Origin: Luidia sarsii
Taxonomy: Eukaryota > Echinodermata > Asteroidea > Paxillosida > Luidiidae
Length of the DNA: 64,000 nt
Assembly (NCBI GenBank): GCA_949987565.1
Contig: OX465107.1
Coordinates: forward strand, 23,760,368 to 23,824,367
Direction: 5' to 3'
Part shown: positions 21,485-33,400 of the stretch, in pieces
Position numbering within the stretch: the first letter of the stretch is position 1
How the letters are laid out: every line of letters begins with the position of its first letter
The notes under the pieces: generated by a model
What the model was told of the DNA's origin: nothing
The model's database searches: none
The model's input: the letters and a program-made list of their open reading frames with translations, nothing else
Made by a program: the position numbers and the translations under genes

Positions 21485-24400
21485 TGGAAGAGAGAGAGAG
21501 AGAGAGTGGAAGAAAGAGAGAGAGAGAGAGAGAGTGGAAGAAAGAGAGAGAGAGAGAGAGAGAGTGGAAGAGAGAGAGAGAGAGAGAGAGTGGAAGAGAG
21601 AGAGAGAGAGTGGAAGAAAGAGAGAGAGAGAGAGAGAGAGAGTGGAAGAAAGAGAGAGAGAGAGAGAGAGAGTGGAAGAGAGAGAGAGAGAGAGTGGAAG
21701 AGAGAGAGAGAGAGAGTGGAAGAGAGAGAGAGAGAGAGTGGAAGAGAGAGAGAGAGAGAGTGGAAGAGAGAGAGAGAGAGTGGAAGAAAGAGAGAGAGAG
21801 AGAGTGGAAGAGAGAGAGAGAGAGCGTGGAAGAAAGAGACTGAGAAAGAGTGACAGAAAATGAAAGGAGAGAGACAGAGAGAAAAGAGAGTGAGAGAGGA
21901 CGAGAGCAACGGAGAAAAAGAAAGTGGGAGACAAAGAGAGGAGAAAGAGCGAATTAAACCGAGTGCAAGAAAGAGACACAGAGATCGAATGAAATGGGAA
22001 ACGAGAGAGAAAGAAAGACAGAGAGGGGAGAGGAGAGAGCATATCACTTTGTCTCTTGTTTTGCAAATTGGCTCGATCAGAGTAACTGTGCGACATCTTT
22101 GCTCGTGCTTTTCAGTGAGGCTCATTCCGTGTATTATACAAAAGCCACAACAGACTGGGGAACGCCTCCCAAAACCCTGTTTCTCGACCACTTCACTGCC
22201 GAGTATTCGGTGCTCGTAAAGCCATCAGCATTTTCTCTTGGCTGGGGGGGGGGGGGGGGGGTCCGGGTATCAGACGGCTGTGCTGCAGTGCACTGTATGG
22301 CACCGAAGCACAGTCTGAATGTGATAAAGGTCACCAGCACAGGTGTGACACTACCCCAGCACAGTCCACTTACTTGTAGCGTGGGCAGATGGCCCACGAT
22401 GAACAGGGAGAAACGGGCTCGTGTCAGAACAAAATTCAGGCAGCGTTCATCGGTCAGGAAAGAGGGAACAAGACTAAGGGAGGCAAAAAAAAACAAAAAA
22501 GAATTATCAGCGGAATACTGCGAGGATGACCCCAATTCATATCCACTTGGCACCCGAAACTCTCCTCCATCCCCCCTGGACTTTGTTGAAGTTGGCCTGT
22601 GATCTTTCCGACAGTCTATAAGGATGATATAAAAAAATGTTGCAAACTGCTTACTGACTAAAATTACCAAAATGCAAATCTTAAAATGTAGTAGGCCTGA
22701 CGTTTCGATCCTAGCAGGACCTTTCTCAAAGGCAGAGTGACAAGGACAAAACAGATACATGTACACGAAGGAAGGGGGAAGAGAGTGAATAGGACACGGA
22801 TGAGAAACAAAGGACAAAGGGAGGGAGAGATCAAAGGGAAGGGCAAGGAGTAGGGTAGGGATTAGTGAGAAGGGGGGGGGCGATCAAAGAGAAGTGTGGA
22901 GGAGTGAACACAAAAGAAGGATTATCAGAAAGCTGCATGGTGTTAGTCATTACCCTCCTGGATGTTGAGACCATGTGGTTGAATAGTCTGAAGACGCTTC
23001 ATCCACATTTTCTCACGGCTAAGACAGACAGCATTACTACAGTGACCAAGGGATTCTATGCCCAGTACACTCATATCTGATATCGAATGATCAGGGAGAT
23101 TGAAGTGATACCCAACAGGCCTAGGGTGTCCATTTTACCGGTTTTGATAGTAAGGATAATGAAGTTAATGAAGTTAATACACAAACATGTTGCAAATTGC
23201 TCACTGACTAAAATGACCTGCAATACATTAATCTCAAAAGTTAGAGGGCCTGACGTTTCGATCCTAGCTGGACCTTTCTCAAAGGCAAAGGCACATCAGG
23301 CCCTATAAGGATATTAACAGTAATATACAAACATGTTGCAAACTGCTTACAGACTAAAATGACCAAAGAGCGAATATCAAAAATTAGGAGGGCCTGACGT
23401 TTTTATCCTAGCAGGACCTTTCTCAAAGGTTGTGAGTCCATTAGTGTCAATTACATATTAGTGAATGTTATGATTAGCACAGGGAAGAGTGAAAAATTAC
23501 GATGCCTACTCTGAATTTTAGTTTGGTTTTTTTTTGTCCAAATTGTCTAACCTTTGAGAAAGGTCCTGCTAGGATAGAAATGTCACGCCCTCCTTATTTT
23601 GGAAAGCGTATTTAGGACGAGTAGGAAATGACTGACCTGGCACTGTCCAGCCTTCCGTGGGCCCGCACACAGCACATGATGAGTATGTCTTTCTCACGAC
23701 CCTGGAGTTCGTCCATTGTACAGATCTCCACAAATGGGGCACTGCAGAAACATGAGCAAAGACATTGATGCTACCGATGAGAGGTGACTATGGCGCTGCT
23801 GTGATGTGATTGTAGCCACTTCCTACCCCCCCCCCCCAAAAAAAGGGCTGAGACAGAATGATTTCACTAGATGCCCACCAACGGATGACATGGGGTTATG
23901 CACCAAGAGGCAAGGAGGGGGAAGAGGCAGAGGAGGCTGAGAAGGAGGAGGTGGAGGAGGTGGAGGAGGTGGAGGTGGAGGTGGAGGAGGTGGAGGAGGT
24001 GGAGGAGGTGGAGGAGGTGGAGGTGGAGGAGGTGGAGGTGGAGGAGGTGGAAGTGGAGGAGGTGGAGGTGGAGGAATAGGCTGAGGAGGTGGAAAAGGTG
24101 AGGGATGTGGCGGAGGAAGTGGAGGAGTTGGAGGTGGAGGAGGAGGTAGAGGAGGAGGTAGAGGAGGTGAAGGATGTGGAGGTGGAGGAGGTTGAGGAAG
24201 AAGTTGTTTCCTTTGAATGTGCAACTCACAGGGCTGCACTCAGCTTGTCCAGGTTCTGCTTGAGCAAATCCATTGTCCTTTTAATCTCTTTGCTTTCTGG
24301 AAGGTCCAAATCCAAACCAAATCTTCCTTTATTTATTAATGCTCCAATCGAATGAAACTTTCATTTTTGATAAAAAAATGATTTCGATTAGGGGGCCTGA

Positions 24401-27400
24401 ATGCAGGGATGTAAGTGACCGACAAAGTCATTTCATTGGAGGTGGAGGAGGTAGAGGAGGTGGAGGAGGTGGAGGAAGTGGAGGAAGAAAGGGAAGAGGA
24501 GAAGTCAGAGGAGGGGGTAGAGGTGGAGGTGGAGGAGGTGGAGGAGGTGGAGAAAGAAGAGGAAGAGGCAGAGTAGGAGGTAGAGGAGGAGGTGGAGGTG
24601 GAGGAAGAAGAGGAAGAGGCTGAGGAGGTGAAGGAGTTGGAGGAAGAAGAGGAAGAGACAGAGGAGGGGATGTAGAGGTGTAGGTGGTGGAGGAAGAAGA
24701 GGAAGAGACAGAGGAGGAGGTGGAAGTGAAGGAAGAACAGGAAGAGGCTGAGGAGGTAGAGGAGGTGAAAGATGTGGAGGTGGAGGAGTTGGAGGAAGAA
24801 GAGGAAGAGACAGAGGAGGGGAGGTAGAGTTGTAGGAGGTTGAGTAAGAAGAGGAAGAGACAGAGGAGAATGTTAGAGGAGAAAGAGGTGGAGGACATGG
24901 AGGAGGATGTGGCTAAGGAGGGCATGGCGAAGGAGGACGTGGAGGAGGAGGAAGAAGAACCAACAACTACCGAAACTCTGGATTGTGAGAGCTGCCTGCG
25001 AGTTGTGCATGGGCTTCTTGATGAAGCCGTTCCAAGAGGGAGATCTGGTCCTTGTAGGGCACGACGATGCTTATACTCAGGTTAGCTGACACCATCCTCC
25101 GTAGTCCCTGCTTGCTGTGACAGATCCTGTTGTAGAGAGCTATGACCATTGACGCCTCAGCCTCATTGCTGAAGGACCTGCAGTCAGGTAGTGGTTATTT
25201 TAAGAGTCATCAATCCATCTCATTTTAATATGTACCGGTTCATGCATTCAAACAGTAATCATCCTTTACACCTATAAATAAAACGTGGCAAGAATACAGT
25301 ATTTTTGCTTCACCTTGGTGAGTGCTTCACTTCTTTACTATGTAGGACGTTGAAGAGAAGGTATGGACGGAGAAAGAAATCCTTCCGCATGAGCTGGACA
25401 CTGCAAACACAAATGAACAGACACCCCAAGTATAACACACGCAGACAAGCAAACAACTTTTGCTGGTGGGTGGGTAGATGGGTAGGTGGGTGGGAGGGTG
25501 GGTAGATGGGTTGGTGGGTGGGTAGATGGGTAGGTGGGTGGGAGGGTGGGTAGATGGGTGGGTGGGTTATAGTGGGTGGGTAGATGGGTAGGTGGGTGGG
25601 AGGGTGGGTAGATGGGTGGGTGGGTTATAGTGGGTGGGTAGATGGGTAGGTGGGTGGGAGGGTGGGTAGATGGGTGGGTGGGTTATAGTGGGTGGGTAGA
25701 TGGGTTGGTGGGTGGGTAGATGGGTTGGTGGGTGGGTAGATGGGTAGGTGGGTGGGAGGGTGGGTAGATGGGTGGGTGGGTTATAGTGGGTGGGTAGATG
25801 GGTAGGTGGGTGGGAGGGTGGGTAGATGGGTGGGTGGGTTATAGTGGGTGGGTAGATGGGTTGGTGGGTGGGTAGATGGGTTGGTGGGTGGGTAGATGGG
25901 TAGGTGGGTGGGAGGGTGGGTAGATGGGTGGGTGGGTTATAGTGGGTGGGTAGATGGGTAGGTGGGTGGGAGGGTGGGTAGATGGGTGGGTGGGTTATAG
26001 TGGGTGGGTAGATGGGTTGGTGGGTGGGTAGATGGGTTGGTGGGTGGGAGGGTGGGTAGATGGGTGGGTGGGTTATAGTGGGTGGATAGATGGGTAGGTG
26101 GGTGGGAGGGTGGGTAGGTGGGTGGGAGGGTGGGTAGATGGGTAGGTGGGTTATAGTGGGTGGATAGATGGGTAGGTGGCTGGGAGGGTTGGTGGGTAGA
26201 TGGGTGGGTGGGTTATAGTGGGTGGGTAGATGGGTGGGTGGGTTATAGTGGGTGGGTAGATGGGTGGGTGGGTGGGAGGGTGGGTAGATGGGTAGGTGGG
26301 TTATAGTGGGTTGGTAGATGGGTTGGTGGGTGGGAGGGTGGGTAGATGGGTGGGTGGGTTATAGTGGGTGGGTAGATGGGTTGGTGGGTGGGAGGGTGGG
26401 TAGATGGGTAGGTGGGTTATAGTGGGTGGATAGATGGGTAGGTGGGTGGGAGGGTGGGTAGGTGGGTGGGAGGGTGGGTAGATGGGTAGGTGGGTTATAG
26501 TGGGTGGATAGATGGGTAGGTGGGTGGGAGGGTGGGTAGGTGGGTGGGATGGTGGGTAGATGGGTGGGTCAGTGGTTGGGATGGTGGGTAGATGGGTGGG
26601 TCAGTGGGTGGGATGGTGGGTAGATGGGTGGGTCAGTGGGTGGGATGGTGGGTAGATGGGTGGATGGGTTGGTCAGTGGGTAGGTAGACATGGTAAATGT
26701 GTGGGTCAGTGGGTGGGATGGTGGGTAAATGTGTGGGTCAGTGGGTGGGATGGTGGGTAGATGGGTGGGTCAGTGGTTGGGATGGTGGGTAGATGGGTGG
26801 GTCAGTGGTTGGGATGGTGGGTAGATGGGTGGGTCAGTGGTTGGGATGGTGGGTAGATGTGTGGGTCAGTGGGTGGGATGGTGGGTAGATGGGTGGGTCA
26901 GTGGGTGGGATGGTGGGTAGATGGGTGGGTCAGTGGTTGGGATGGTGGGTAGATGGGTGGGTCAGTGGTTGGGATGGTGGGTAGATGTGTGGGTCAGTGG
27001 GTGGGATGGTGGGTAGATGGGTGGGTCAGTGGGTGGGATGGTGGGTAGATGGGTGGGTCAGTGGGTGGGATGGTGGGTAGATGGGTGGGTCAGTGGGTGG
27101 GATGGTGGGTAGATGGGTGGGTCAGTGGGTGGGATGGTGGGTAGATGGATGGGTCAGTACTCAGTGGGTGAGTTGGCGAGTGAGTGATGGGTGGATTGGA
27201 TGGATGGACAGATAGACAGATGAAATCTCCACCTATCGGTAAGAAGACTGCCGCCATAGAAGTGCCTGGATGGGAAGGAAGCGATGTCCTTGTGCATCCG
27301 TTTCTGCTCCTGGAGCTGAAGAACCTCAGGAGGCTTTCCATCAAACCACTTACAGAGCCTCTCAAACAGGGACTGGTGAAATCTACGCCTCCGTGTTTCC

Positions 27401-30400
27401 TGCGTTTACCAAGAAATTTAGTCCATAGTTTTATTTTCATATTACAACTGATTTTTGCTCCTATTGTACAATGTTGTGTTTCCAAATGAGTGCAGCTCAC
27501 TGTCTAGGAATCTCATTGCAAACCCTTGAATCCATTTCTCATCAAAGAAGAGAAGGTAGAGATTGTTTTGAACCTCGGAGGAGACGGTTGATGCCAGGTG
27601 CTTGGAGTCGCCGACCAGTATGACCTTCATGGAACAGCTCTGGAGAGGAATGATGGAGTCCACCTCGCTGCACTGGCTGGCCTGCAGGGTAAGGAGCAAG
27701 GCACCAGACTCTTAAAGGGACGCACTGGCACAGAGAAACTCTGGGGGTGAGGCTTCATGCTGAGATAAGGAACCAGATTTGAGGGTAAGGCACCAGACTC
27801 TGAGGTGAGGCACCAGACTATAGGACGAGTTTGACTCTGTTAAGTAAACCTTTAATACTTAATACTTAATGTGCTGTTTGTGTTTCAGTCTTTGACTATG
27901 TGCTGAATTGTTGTGACTGATTGTGGTTTGAATCTCTGCTTCTTGCATAGTTGTACTTGTTTGTTTGTTTGTTTTCTGTTGTTTGTCTGTCTGTTTGTTT
28001 GTTGTTTGTATGGCCTTTGTTTGTAAGATTGTACTTCTCTTCTTTTGTTTTAATGTACATGTATGTTGGTTCTATGAATGATATCCATTATTATTTAACT
28101 ATTTCATTGTAAATTAATTTATCAAATTAGTGTTTTATTTATTTATATATATCTCCCCGTAACTGGCATTTTGTTTGCTGTTGGATGAGATCAATATATA
28201 ATAATAATACTAATAATAAAGTTACCGGCTCTTTTTACAGCCAAACTCCTTCTCTTAAGAGACGGTGTACACGGTGTCATCACAAACCTTCTAATCTGAT
28301 TGTACTAGATTCTTAGAGTGAGGCCAGGTGCCAGACTATAAGAGTACCAGACTCAAGGGTAAAGGCACCTGACTGTAGAGTGAGTCACCAGACACCGAGG
28401 TGAGGTGCCGGACTAGAATTAGGCAACCAGACTAACGATTTGGGCACCAGACCCTGGAGGCCAAGTACCGGGCAACTCCATGTACCTCGTCAACGATCAT
28501 GCAGGAGAACTTCATCCGCTGCTGCAGGTTACCACCGCCGCCGCTGCTGCTCTGCAACACGTCACTGCCGCTGGCGTTGGGAGTGCAGCAGATGACGTCT
28601 GCCTTGGCCAGGATGGCCTGCTCGTAGGCGCCGTCATCCCGCTGCAACAGCTCCTCCCTCCTCCTCCGCTGGTCCCTCAGGCTAGTCTTGTAGGTCTGGA
28701 TCTTCCTGGAGAGCTGCACGGCCACACACATGACCGGGTGAGTCACAGCAAGGGGGAGAGGGCGCCGTTCTAGTCCCCTGAAACACCCCCAGCCTCCTTC
28801 GTGGACTTCACAGGCAAGAGGAGAGTGACTACCCACACCATTGCCACATACATAAAGTCCATGGTCTGTTCACTGTCAGAAGAGCCTGAGACTGCCCCTT
28901 TAAACCTGGCCGATTTCCACTACTGAATCTAGCCCTTTAACAGGCACAAGCATCCCCCTTCAACTATCTTTGGGTTGGGGTGCCAGTCAGAAGCATTCAA
29001 CCATTAACAGCTATATACATGTACATCTCCATGGAACTCGTACATGTACTTCCCCCATTTTCGTTCAGCTGTAAAGAACAAATTGGTTCTAAACCTTGCA
29101 ATGGCAGAACTGTTGATCAGACGTACCCGGTAAGTGGATGCAGCTTTTTCCTCTTTTAACCATAACAAAGGGTTTGGAGCACCTGACGTCTCGATCCCGG
29201 CAGCACCTTTCTCGAAGGCAAACTGCCTTCGAGAACGGTCCTGCCGGGATCGAGACGTCAGGCCGTCCTTATTCATGAGACCTTGGCCCTTTTCCAAAAC
29301 CCGGCTTAGGCTCAGGCTCCGGCTTTGCCTCCACTTCTTTCATCCATTTTAATGTACAAGGCATGACAATGTAAGGCCTTTGGCTTCGGTTGTTAATGTT
29401 ATACTGCATTTTGAAAGAGAATCCAAAGCTTCAACTTCAACAAAGAACTCCAAACTGTTTTTCTAGCTTTTGGATAACAGAGACGAAGCCGGAGCCGAAG
29501 CCTAAGCCTGGTTTTTGAAAAGGGCCCTTCATTTGGGTCAGTTCAGTCTGCAAGGAGTGTACAAGGGTATATGCATATAGAATCATAGCATGCTTTGATT
29601 TTAAAAAATCCGATTGAAAAAAGAAGCTTACCTCCGTTGTTTCCCTGGAATGTGCCACTCCCGGGGCTGCACTCAGCTTGTCCAGATTCTGCTTGAGCCA
29701 ATCCATTGTCCTTTTAATCTCTTTGTATTCTGGAAGGTCCAAATCCAAACCAAATCTTCCTTTATTATTTAATGCTCCAATCGAATGAAGCTTTCATTTT
29801 TGATAAAAAAATCATTTCGATTAGGGGGCCAGAATGCAGGGATGTAAGTGACCGACAAAGTCATTTCCTGAAAAGCACTGAAGGCCAATAAATTGTGCGA
29901 CTGCGAGTGAGCGCTTACGTGACCGAGAGATGCAACTGCGAGTAAGCGCTTACACAACCAAGAGATTTAGTTTTTAAAGATTTAACAGATGAAAATTAGC
30001 AGTTTGAGATAGCTTTTTGACAAAAAAAATTAAAATATTAATTACTAATTTTTTTTATTTTTTAAATAATACAATAAATAAAATCACGCCATTTCCGGAA
30101 AGCCGGAAATTTCCGGAAGTCTTACATTCCTGTAAATGAAGTAGAGGAAAACTGAGTGCATTGTTTAATACATCGGGTCTGGTTGACCATTAGTCATGGT
30201 ATGATGACATGGTTGCCTTGGTGACCATTAGTTCTTGTTCATATTTAGGATATTGGGGACCGTGCTGAATTCTCAATATGATGGTTCCTGGAGTCTACAA
30301 TGTGAAACGTTCACCGTGAATCAATACTCTTGAAAATCTGATTGGTAATAATGAATTAATGAAACCGAAGAAATAAGTGCCTCTTTTACTGCAGGCTGCA

Positions 30401-33400
30401 ATCTCCCAGATTTGAACCTCAGAGATATGGATATGGATGGAAGGTTCCAAAGAAAGGTTTTGGGAAGGGTGTTTTTTTTTTTTTGGGGGGGGGGGGGTGT
30501 ATTCCAAACAGTGTACCGGGTAATTTGTTTTATTCCTTGTACCCTCTGCCTGTTCCATTCTTCCTCAAAGTCTTTTACCTTTGTCTCTCATGGCTGCCAC
30601 CTGCCTTTGCAGACTGAAATTTCTGACGCTTTGGTGCACCAGGTTGGACGAACCGACGCGCACTACGAGGAAGCCTTGGAGAATACAGAGAAGGAGGGTG
30701 AGGGGTGGGAAATAAATCTCACATACTGTACTGAAAAATATATTATATTTGTATATATATATTTCATAGTCCTTTCTGGCAATTTGTAATAATTATTTAG
30801 ATATTAATAACTGACTAGTTGTATCAGCACTCTGACAATCTGAGCTATCCACTTTCTCCAGCTTTAAAAATTGAGTGGGCCTGACGTTTTGATCAAAGAG
30901 AAAGGTCCTGCTATGATCGAAACGACAGGCCCACTAAATTTTGAGATTTGCATTTTGGTAATTTTAGTCAGTAAGCAGTTTGCAACATTTTTGTATATCA
31001 CCTTATCCAGCCTTAGATAGTGATTGTCGTAAATAGTCAACTAGTCTTTGCCGGATGTTTTTTTTTTTGGTTTTGCTCCCCCCTAGAATAAATATAGGAA
31101 GGTTTGCGGTGACACCTTGTATCAGGTCTCTTAAAGAAAGAGGTGTGGTTCTGAAAAGAACCTAAGTGGTAACTCGACGTTTCGACCAGTATGCTCTGGC
31201 CGTCATCAGGAGACGTTCAGAGCATACTGGTCGAAAGCCTTAAGTCTGATTTTTTCCCCCTTGAATACCTTCCGACGGAGGTCTATGCAAGAAGGTCGAG
31301 GGCACCACTTTCTCCAGCTTCCTCAGCAGGATGTTAACTGCCAGATCGGTGGGTGCGCAGAGTAGAATGGGCGGGCTCTTCGTCCTGCTGGTGCCACGGC
31401 TCTGCCTTGCCGCTTCACTCTCGGCCCGCCTCTGGTTCTGACAGAGACAAACGAGACTAAAAGCTCAGACAATCGGTTCGTTTTGTCACTCGCTGGGCCA
31501 CTGGTTCATATGGGCCAGTCAGTGATTGGATCATCAACAGGTATCCATCAGGCAAAGTCATTTCCTGAAATTTACCGAAAATTGTGCGACGGGCAGGGGT
31601 GCAGGCGCCCCTCAGTTTTTAGGGTTTTATCAGATAAAATTTAGCAGTTTGAGAAAACAGTTTGACAAAAAAAAAAAAAAAAAAAAATTAAAAATCACCA
31701 ATTCCGGAAATCCCCCCCCCCCAAATGGCATTGGCTGGAAATCCAGAAATTTCCGAAAGTCTTACATCCATGATGAGGAGGACTGGAACGTTCTTTCATG
31801 GCTCTCTTCTTCTATCCTTCCCACACATTTGGATACCAAATACATGTTGATAGGATCTACAGTACAAGTGTTAGATTAAGATTTCTTGTCGCAGGTCAGT
31901 GAAGTTCCTACATCATTCTGTTTTCCCTACGGTAGTACGGTACATGTATCAGACCTTACTTGAAAGCTTCTAAATGGGCAACTACAGCAAAGCAATAGTT
32001 ACAGTATTAACAAAAAAATGAGTATGTACATGTACTTTAATGGATAACATAATAAGCTATCTGGGTGCCAAATCTGTACCAAATAGCACATATTATTTCT
32101 GACACCTATTAGGACCCCCCCACCCCTCCACTTTTTTTGCTTGTGTGGACACAATAAACGCGGTTATAAGTGGGATTTGAATCGCGATTCGGACTTCACT
32201 AAAGGGTGAGACTTTTTCAAAAAATCACGTTTATTTGCGATGTGGTGTGTGTGGGAATGCTCCACTGAATTGCACTTTTTTTTTAAAATCCCACAATGCA
32301 CCGCTCACGCTCTGATTGACAGGAAGTGCCGTGCTTGTTTATATGTCTGCCTGTGTGGGCCACCCTCAAGGACACACCCACCATTTGACCGCAAGTGCTA
32401 ACCACAATCGGATCGCGATTTTTGGGCCTGTGTGGATACGACCAAAAAAAAAATAAAAAAAATTGGGAATCGCGATTATTTTCGCGCCCCTAAAGGCAGC
32501 ACTCACCTGGAGGATTCGATCGACGAGGGCAACTGTTGTGTCGGTCTTGCCTGTAGCAGGAAGGGCCCTTACTAGGACTATTCTGGGCAGGGTGTCGGGC
32601 AGGACGACGACGTTGGTGGCCGCGCTGACAACAGCCTCCTGGCTCTGGGTCAATTTCTGGCCCTAAAGAGTTGCGACCAGAGATGGAAAGAGAGAGGTCA
32701 AAACAACGACCCCCCCAAGTTGGTTATCTTCTGCGGCGGAAAAACGTTACAATTTCCTTGAGACTGTAGCGGTAGAAAAGGACCTTTCTCAAATGCAGAC
32801 TGCCTTCAAGGGTCCGGCTGGGAGCCCCCCGGTGGACTGAGAGTGGGACCCTTTGAGGAAATTTCTGTCTTTGCTGATTTTGAGGTCCCAGTCTCTTGTC
32901 CTGAGAGGGCCGGTCTAGGTCTTGGTCTTGGTCTTGAATGTCCGAGGTCTCGGGGTTCTGCCGTCTCCAACCACTGCGGTCTTGAGCAGAATTAGACAAT
33001 ATCATTTTGGTTGTACAGCATCCCTTCAACCTGACTGTGGGACAACTAAAAGACCCAACGAACGCTAGGCTCACGGGACTCACACTGTCGGCGGCCGGCG
33101 CTCTGATCGGCAGGACGGTGTGGAACACGTCCCTCCTCCGGAACCGCAGGATATCGGAGGCAAGGAGGTTGCAGCGAGGCAGGGAGACCAAGCCCTTGAA
33201 CTGGTGCAGTGCAGACGACAGAGACAGAATCGGCTGAAAAACAAACAAACAAACCCCCACATAATGAGAGGGAGGAGTGGAAGGGAAGGAGGGAAGATGA
33301 CAGAGGTTTGTCTAAAGGATCAAAGACAATGGTTGATGCAAATCTGCCAGGTTATGAACAGAAGGATGGAAGATGTCCCCTCACAGTATAAAAAGGATAT

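Noticed and set aside
20227..22191. Ser-Leu-rich open frames on - and Glu-Arg-rich frames on +
   Set aside because: GA arrays and a 46-bp minisatellite; only the ends of these frames overlap true helicase exons 26-28.
30412..30789. A + strand frame that looks like an exon (TEISDALVHQVGRTDAHYEE) with AG and GT borders
   Set aside because: The - strand of the same segment encodes NLVHQSVRNFSLQRQ in phase with flanking helicase exons; the + frame is its shadow.
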